This document shows positions 7,213-9,884 of a stretch of 9,884 nt of DNA, piece by piece. The notes under the pieces are model-generated. The model was given only the letters and a program-made list of their open reading frames with translations. It did not search any database and was not told where the DNA came from. Origin of the DNA: JBOHCT01 sp050699055 (GTDB lineage: Bacteria > Actinomycetota > Actinomycetes > Streptosporangiales > JBOHCT01); the NCBI GenBank assembly GCA_050699055.1, contig JBOHCT010000164.1, positions 1 through 9,884 of the forward strand, given 5' to 3'. The number at the start of each line of letters is the position of its first letter. Position 1 is the first letter of the stretch. A program made the translations under genes and the position numbers.

Positions 7213-7281
7213 ACGACATATCGCGTTGCTCTCGAAGGACACGCTATATCGCGTTCGGTCTCTGTCAAGATGTATCGCGTT
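7213..7281. repeat. Three direct operator-like repeats over the DrrAB promoter
   Basis: Three 15-base copies in the same orientation: ACGACATATCGCGTT (7213-7227), ACGCTATATCGCGTT (7241-7255) and AAGATGTATCGCGTT (7267-7281). All share TATCGCGTT. Starts are 28 and 26 bases apart. The middle copy has partly palindromic ends (ACGC...GCGT) and covers the spacer and -10 box, one copy overlaps the far side of the -35 box, and one lies just past the predicted start point. This is the layout expected for a repressor controlling the exporter. The regulator is not encoded nearby in the window and its family is not assigned. Confidence 0.65.
7240..7268 (-). promoter_or_regulatory. Predicted sigma-70-type promoter of the DrrAB operon
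   Basis: Reading the minus strand, TTGACA at 7268-7263 is a perfect -35 box. After a 16-base spacer, TAGCGT at 7246-7241 matches the TAnnnT -10 form. Transcription would begin near 7234, giving a leader of about 40 bases before the ATG at 7191, with the GGAGGT ribosome site inside it. The surrounding 7202-7300 is visibly richer in A and T than the genes on either side. One copy of the 15-base repeat fills most of the -35/-10 spacer and the -10 box. Confidence 0.65.
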
Positions 7282-7410
7282 TCTTCTGCCTTGTTTTCAA
7301 CCCGGTGAGACAGACCGCGCGGCGACCCGAGACTCATCGCTCGTCGGGCCGCCTAGCAATGCACTGTGGTTCGCCGCTCCGTCGAAGACGGCCGGGAGAG
7401 GTCACGTGGA

Positions 7411-7462
7411 TGCCGTCACCTCGTGGTAGGTCTTGACCCGGGCCGCTGGCCCCGATCGCTGG
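7411..7462 (-). pseudogene. Short decayed fragment of a drrA-like ATPase gene
   Basis: The minus strand from 7462 to 7411 aligns with 7101-7051 of the intact DrrA-type gene: 41 of 52 columns identical by hand count with a single one-base gap, including 13 consecutive identical bases (GGTCAAGACCTAC). In translation it gives PAIGA, then after the extra base AARVKTYHEVTA, against PAIEAAGLVKTYGEVRA in the intact protein. Similarity fades just after this motif and a stop follows within a few codons. The fragment has the same strand as the intact gene and is displaced by about 361 bases. It could be a remnant of a duplicated or second drrA-type gene. Chance similarity in GC-rich DNA is unlikely but not excluded. 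Confidence 0.45.
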
Positions 7463-7585
7463 TACGCACCACCCTCCGGAGGTGGTCCGGGAAACCCGAA
7501 GCGGTGCAAGCACCGTCCGGACGAGAGAATTCCCGCGACCCCGGCGTGTCGCGAAGAATTTCGTCGAGGGCGGATGACCCGCTAC

Positions 7586-7629
7586 GGACCGCGACCGATC
7601 GAGTACGAGGCGATGACGCATCGCGGTCC
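7586..7629 (-). terminator. Inverted repeat downstream of dnaE2, possible terminator
   Basis: TCGCGGTCC (7621-7629) and GGACCGCGA (7586-7594) are perfect 9-base complements separated by 26 bases. They begin about 32 bases past the dnaE2 stop on the minus strand. The position suits a terminator for dnaE2, but the loop is long and no T-run follows. Confidence 0.4.
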
Positions 7630-7661
7630 ATTGCGGGTGTCGCGCGTGCCGCGGAGGAAGC

Positions 7662-9884
7662 TCACCTGCCCGGGCTGCCGGGGCTCGCGTGCCAGAGCTT
7701 ACGGGGCGGGAGGCCTGGTGGACCGCCGGCCGGGGTCACGTCAGAGTACGGCGAGACAGGGGCGCGGGCGGGGACCGCAGACGAGTCGGCGGTACGCGAT
7801 GGCTCTTCGTAGACCGCGGCCCGCGGAGAGCCGGAGCCGCCGCCGGCGAGCCTGCCCTCCTCGTCGCCCGTCTCCGATCGCATGGCCTCCCACACGGTGG
7901 CCGGGCCGTCCGACCGCCACATCCTGTGCAGGACGGTGAGGTCCCAGCAGTGCGTGGCCCGTAGCGAGACCCCCCGCGCTCCCGTACGCCGCATCCGCCC
8001 GCGCACGACGAGCAGCCAGGCACCGAAGACCGTCGCCGCGCACGCCTCCTGCACGGACTGGAAAAAGGTGACGTCGGAAAGCCCCGTGGCGTCGTCGAGC
8101 GTCGCGAAGATCACCCGCTGCCCGGAGCGTACGGGCGGGGTCTGCGTCGCGATCTTGACCCCTGCGACGAGCACGTCGGCGCCGGACCTGCAGCGCAGCA
8201 GGTCGCGGGCGCGAACGACGCCGAGCGCGTCGAGAAGGTCGTCGTAGAAGCTGATGACGTGCCGGTCGACCTCGAAGCCGAGGACGTCGAGCTCGGCTCG
8301 GACTCGGTCTCGGCCGGTCATCTCCGGCAGCCCGCTCGGCGCGGGCTCTTCCTCGACCCCGATCGGGAGCTGTCCCCTGAGGGCGCCGTGCCCCGCCCGT
8401 TCGAGCGCGCTGATCTGGACGAGCAGGTCGCGTCTCGCCACTCCGCCCGGCCGGCGGGTGCGACGCCGGCGGACCGCTCGCGACCGCGGCGGGCGCTCAC
8501 GGGGGACGTACAGCGCGTCGAAGCCACCGACCTCGACGACCCGCTCGACGACGGGCCGGGACACGCCCGCGCGGTACCAGAAGTCGGGCAGCGAGCGGTA
8601 CGGCCGGTTCGCGACCACGCGGTGGACCTCGTCGTCGGAGATGCCCTTGACCGCCGACAGCGGGACCCGCACGCCCCACCGCGCGTCGCCCGCCCGCTCG
8701 ACCCGCCAACACTCGTCGGAGACGTTGACGTCGAGCGGCAACACGGCCACGCCGAAGTGGCGGGCGTCGTCGAGCAGCGCCCGCGTGGGGTACATGCCGG
8801 GCTCGTGGGTGAGCACGCCGGCGAAGAACGCCGCGGTGTGGTGGGTCTTGAGCCAGGCGGACTGGTAGGTCGGCACGGCGAACGCCGCGGCGTGGGCCTT
8901 GCAGAACCCGAACGCGCCGAACGACGCGAGCACCCGCCAGACCCGCTCGACCGTCTCGGGGGCGTACCCGCGGCCGCTCGCCTCGACCTGGAACCACGCG
9001 CGTACCTCGCCGCACCCCACCGGGTCGTCGAGCGCGCGCCTGGCCTCCTCGGCCCGCGACATCGGGCAGCCGGTCATCCGGGCGATGATGCGCAGCACCT
9101 GCTCGTGGAACACGACGACCCCGCCGGTCTCAGCCAGTGCAGGCACGAGGTCGGGATGCGGATAAGCCGGGGCCTGCCAGCCGTGGCGGGCCTCCAGGTA
9201 GGGCGTGACCATGTCGCTGTTGACCGGGCCGGGACGGAACAGCGAGATGTCGACGATGATGTCCCCGATCGTCTCCGGCTGGAGCTTGCCGACGAGCTCG
9301 CGCTGGCCGGGCGACTCGATCTGGAAGCAGCCGAGCGTGTGGGTCGTGCGGATCAGGTCATACGTCGCGGGATCGTCGCGGGGGGTCGCGTCGATGTCGA
9401 TGTCGACCCCCTCCGTGCGCCGGATCTCGGCGAGGGTGTGGGAGATCGCCGACTGCATGCGCACCCCTATGACGTCGAGCTTGAGCAGCCCCATCTCTTC
9501 GACGTCGTCCTTGTCGTACTGCGTCATCGGGAAGCCGAGGAAGCTGCGCTCGACCGGAGCACGGTCCGGCAGGGTCGAGTCGGAGAGCACAACCCCGCAC
9601 GGGTGCAGCGCGATCTGCCGTGGCAGGCCGTCGAGCCGCTCGGCGAGCCGGAACACGCCGGCGAGCTGCTCCTGGCCGAGCCCGCTGCGGCGCAGCTCCG
9701 GCAGGTCGCGCAGGGCAGCCTGGATGTCGCGGGCACGGATGTGCGGGAACGCCTTCGCGATCTGGTCGATCTCGTGCGGCGGCAGCCCGATCGCACCGGC
9801 GACCTCGCGGATCGCGCCCCGTGCGCGGTAGGTCTCCATCATCGACACGCACGCGACCCGCCCACCGCCGTAACGGTCGAGGAT
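7662..9884 (-). CDS. dnaE2: Error-prone DNA polymerase DnaE2, C-terminal part (partial)
   Basis: The frame is open to the right edge, so 740 C-terminal residues of a protein usually near 1,100-1,200 are present. The PHP domain and the first two catalytic Asp residues lie outside. Numbered from the edge: RVACVSMMETYRARG near the start, GFPMTQYDKDDVEE then GLLKLDVIG with the third catalytic Asp at 137, GCFQIESPGQRELVG, VVFHEQVLRI, the finger segment GFCKAHAAAFAVPTYQSAWL (326-345), helix-hairpin-helix-like SAVKGISDDEV, an OB-fold near 569-632, a Pro/Ser-rich linker and the tail RKLWHASPGS (728-737). The order and motifs match actinobacterial DnaE2, which works with ImuA'/ImuB in damage-induced translesion synthesis. 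It is not DnaE1: the tail and OB region are of DnaE2 type. No ImuA'/ImuB gene follows it here. A weak clamp-binding candidate, QLPIGV, starts at about residue 505. Confidence 0.93.
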   Translation of the reverse strand: MLDRYGGGRVACVSMMETYRARGAIREVAGAIGLPPHEIDQIAKAFPHIRARDIQAALRDLPELRRSGLGQEQLAGVFRLAERLDGLPRQIALHPCGVVLSDSTLPDRAPVERSFLGFPMTQYDKDDVEEMGLLKLDVIGVRMQSAISHTLAEIRRTEGVDIDIDATPRDDPATYDLIRTTHTLGCFQIESPGQRELVGKLQPETIGDIIVDISLFRPGPVNSDMVTPYLEARHGWQAPAYPHPDLVPALAETGGVVVFHEQVLRIIARMTGCPMSRAEEARRALDDPVGCGEVRAWFQVEASGRGYAPETVERVWRVLASFGAFGFCKAHAAAFAVPTYQSAWLKTHHTAAFFAGVLTHEPGMYPTRALLDDARHFGVAVLPLDVNVSDECWRVERAGDARWGVRVPLSAVKGISDDEVHRVVANRPYRSLPDFWYRAGVSRPVVERVVEVGGFDALYVPRERPPRSRAVRRRRTRRPGGVARRDLLVQISALERAGHGALRGQLPIGVEEEPAPSGLPEMTGRDRVRAELDVLGFEVDRHVISFYDDLLDALGVVRARDLLRCRSGADVLVAGVKIATQTPPVRSGQRVIFATLDDATGLSDVTFFQSVQEACAATVFGAWLLVVRGRMRRTGARGVSLRATHCWDLTVLHRMWRSDGPATVWEAMRSETGDEEGRLAGGGSGSPRAAVYEEPSRTADSSAVPARAPVSPYSDVTPAGGPPGLPPRKLWHASPGSPGR

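Larger units (their letters stand above)
7282..7661. other. Gene-free stretch between the DrrAB promoter and dnaE2
   Basis: About 380 bases with no protein-coding gene I can support. Several frames are open on both strands but give Arg/Pro/Ser-rich peptides without family resemblance or ribosome sites. The stretch contains the drrA-like fragment (7411-7462), a small stem ACCACC/GGTGGT (7468-7473 with 7481-7486) and the inverted repeat behind dnaE2 (7586-7629). No RNA gene was recognised. Confidence 0.6.

Noticed and set aside
7468..7486. Short stem ACCACC/GGTGGT as a terminator
   Set aside because: Only six pairs with a 7-base loop, about 180 bases past the dnaE2 stop. Such stems are frequent by chance in this base composition.
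7334..7621. 95-codon minus-strand frame over the drrA-like fragment
   Set aside because: Its reading frame does not give the DrrA-like peptide, and no start signal or conserved domain was seen. It is an accidental open frame.
7366..7812. 148-codon plus-strand frame in the gap next to dnaE2, and the overlapping frame at 7433-7939
   Set aside because: Both run into dnaE2 in antisense, have no convincing ribosome site and give low-complexity peptides without family resemblance.

Overview
The window is about 9.9 kb of very GC-rich DNA. Its dense gene packing, stop/start overlaps, GTG starts and protein families (a Streptomyces-type DnaE2, DrrAB-type exporter genes, an AcoX-containing 2-oxo acid dehydrogenase cluster) point to a chromosomal region of an actinomycete. 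The genus cannot be fixed from this sequence. No rRNA, tRNA, CRISPR array, insertion sequence or phage gene was seen.

Layout. (1) 1-2310, + strand: the last 37 codons of an E2 acyltransferase of a 2-oxo acid/acetoin dehydrogenase complex, then acoX (NAD-kinase-fold protein), then a short, degenerate dihydrolipoamide dehydrogenase-like flavoprotein. acoX and the flavoprotein overlap by 8 bases, so this is the 3' end of an operon whose E1 genes presumably lie upstream. (2) 2535-4291, - strand: an ATPase and permease with a 4-base overlap, forming an ABC-2 exporter of the NatAB type. (3) 4416-5180, + strand: a short-chain dehydrogenase closely resembling HSD17B10 (type II 3-hydroxyacyl-CoA dehydrogenase), transcribed divergently from the exporter across a 124-base gap that holds a perfect 9-base inverted repeat. 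(4) 5258-7191, - strand: a second ABC-2 exporter of the DrrAB type, again with a 4-base overlap, converging on the dehydrogenase through a strong shared hairpin. (5) 7192-7661: a gene-free stretch with a well-formed promoter for the DrrAB pair, three copies of a 15-base operator-like repeat, a short decayed fragment of a drrA-like gene and a hairpin behind dnaE2. (6) 7662-9884, - strand: the C-terminal 740 residues of DnaE2, the error-prone DNA polymerase III alpha-type subunit, whose 5' part lies outside the window.

How the parts work together. The first block fits oxidative decarboxylation of acetoin or a 2-oxo acid to acyl-CoA. The dehydrogenase fits oxidation of a (2-methyl-)3-hydroxyacyl-CoA, so both could serve carbon or branched-chain catabolism, but no shared transcript links them. 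The two exporters look independent, and neither has a regulator gene in the window. DnaE2 belongs to DNA damage tolerance and is probably an unrelated neighbour.

The points most worth following are the three-repeat operator array over the drrA-type promoter, the drrA-like DNA fragment about 360 bases upstream of its match in the intact gene, and the E3-like flavoprotein. The flavoprotein keeps its redox cysteines and His-Glu pair but has lost the NAD-binding glycine motif and the lysine next to the flavin. Nothing here is a clearly new multi-gene system.
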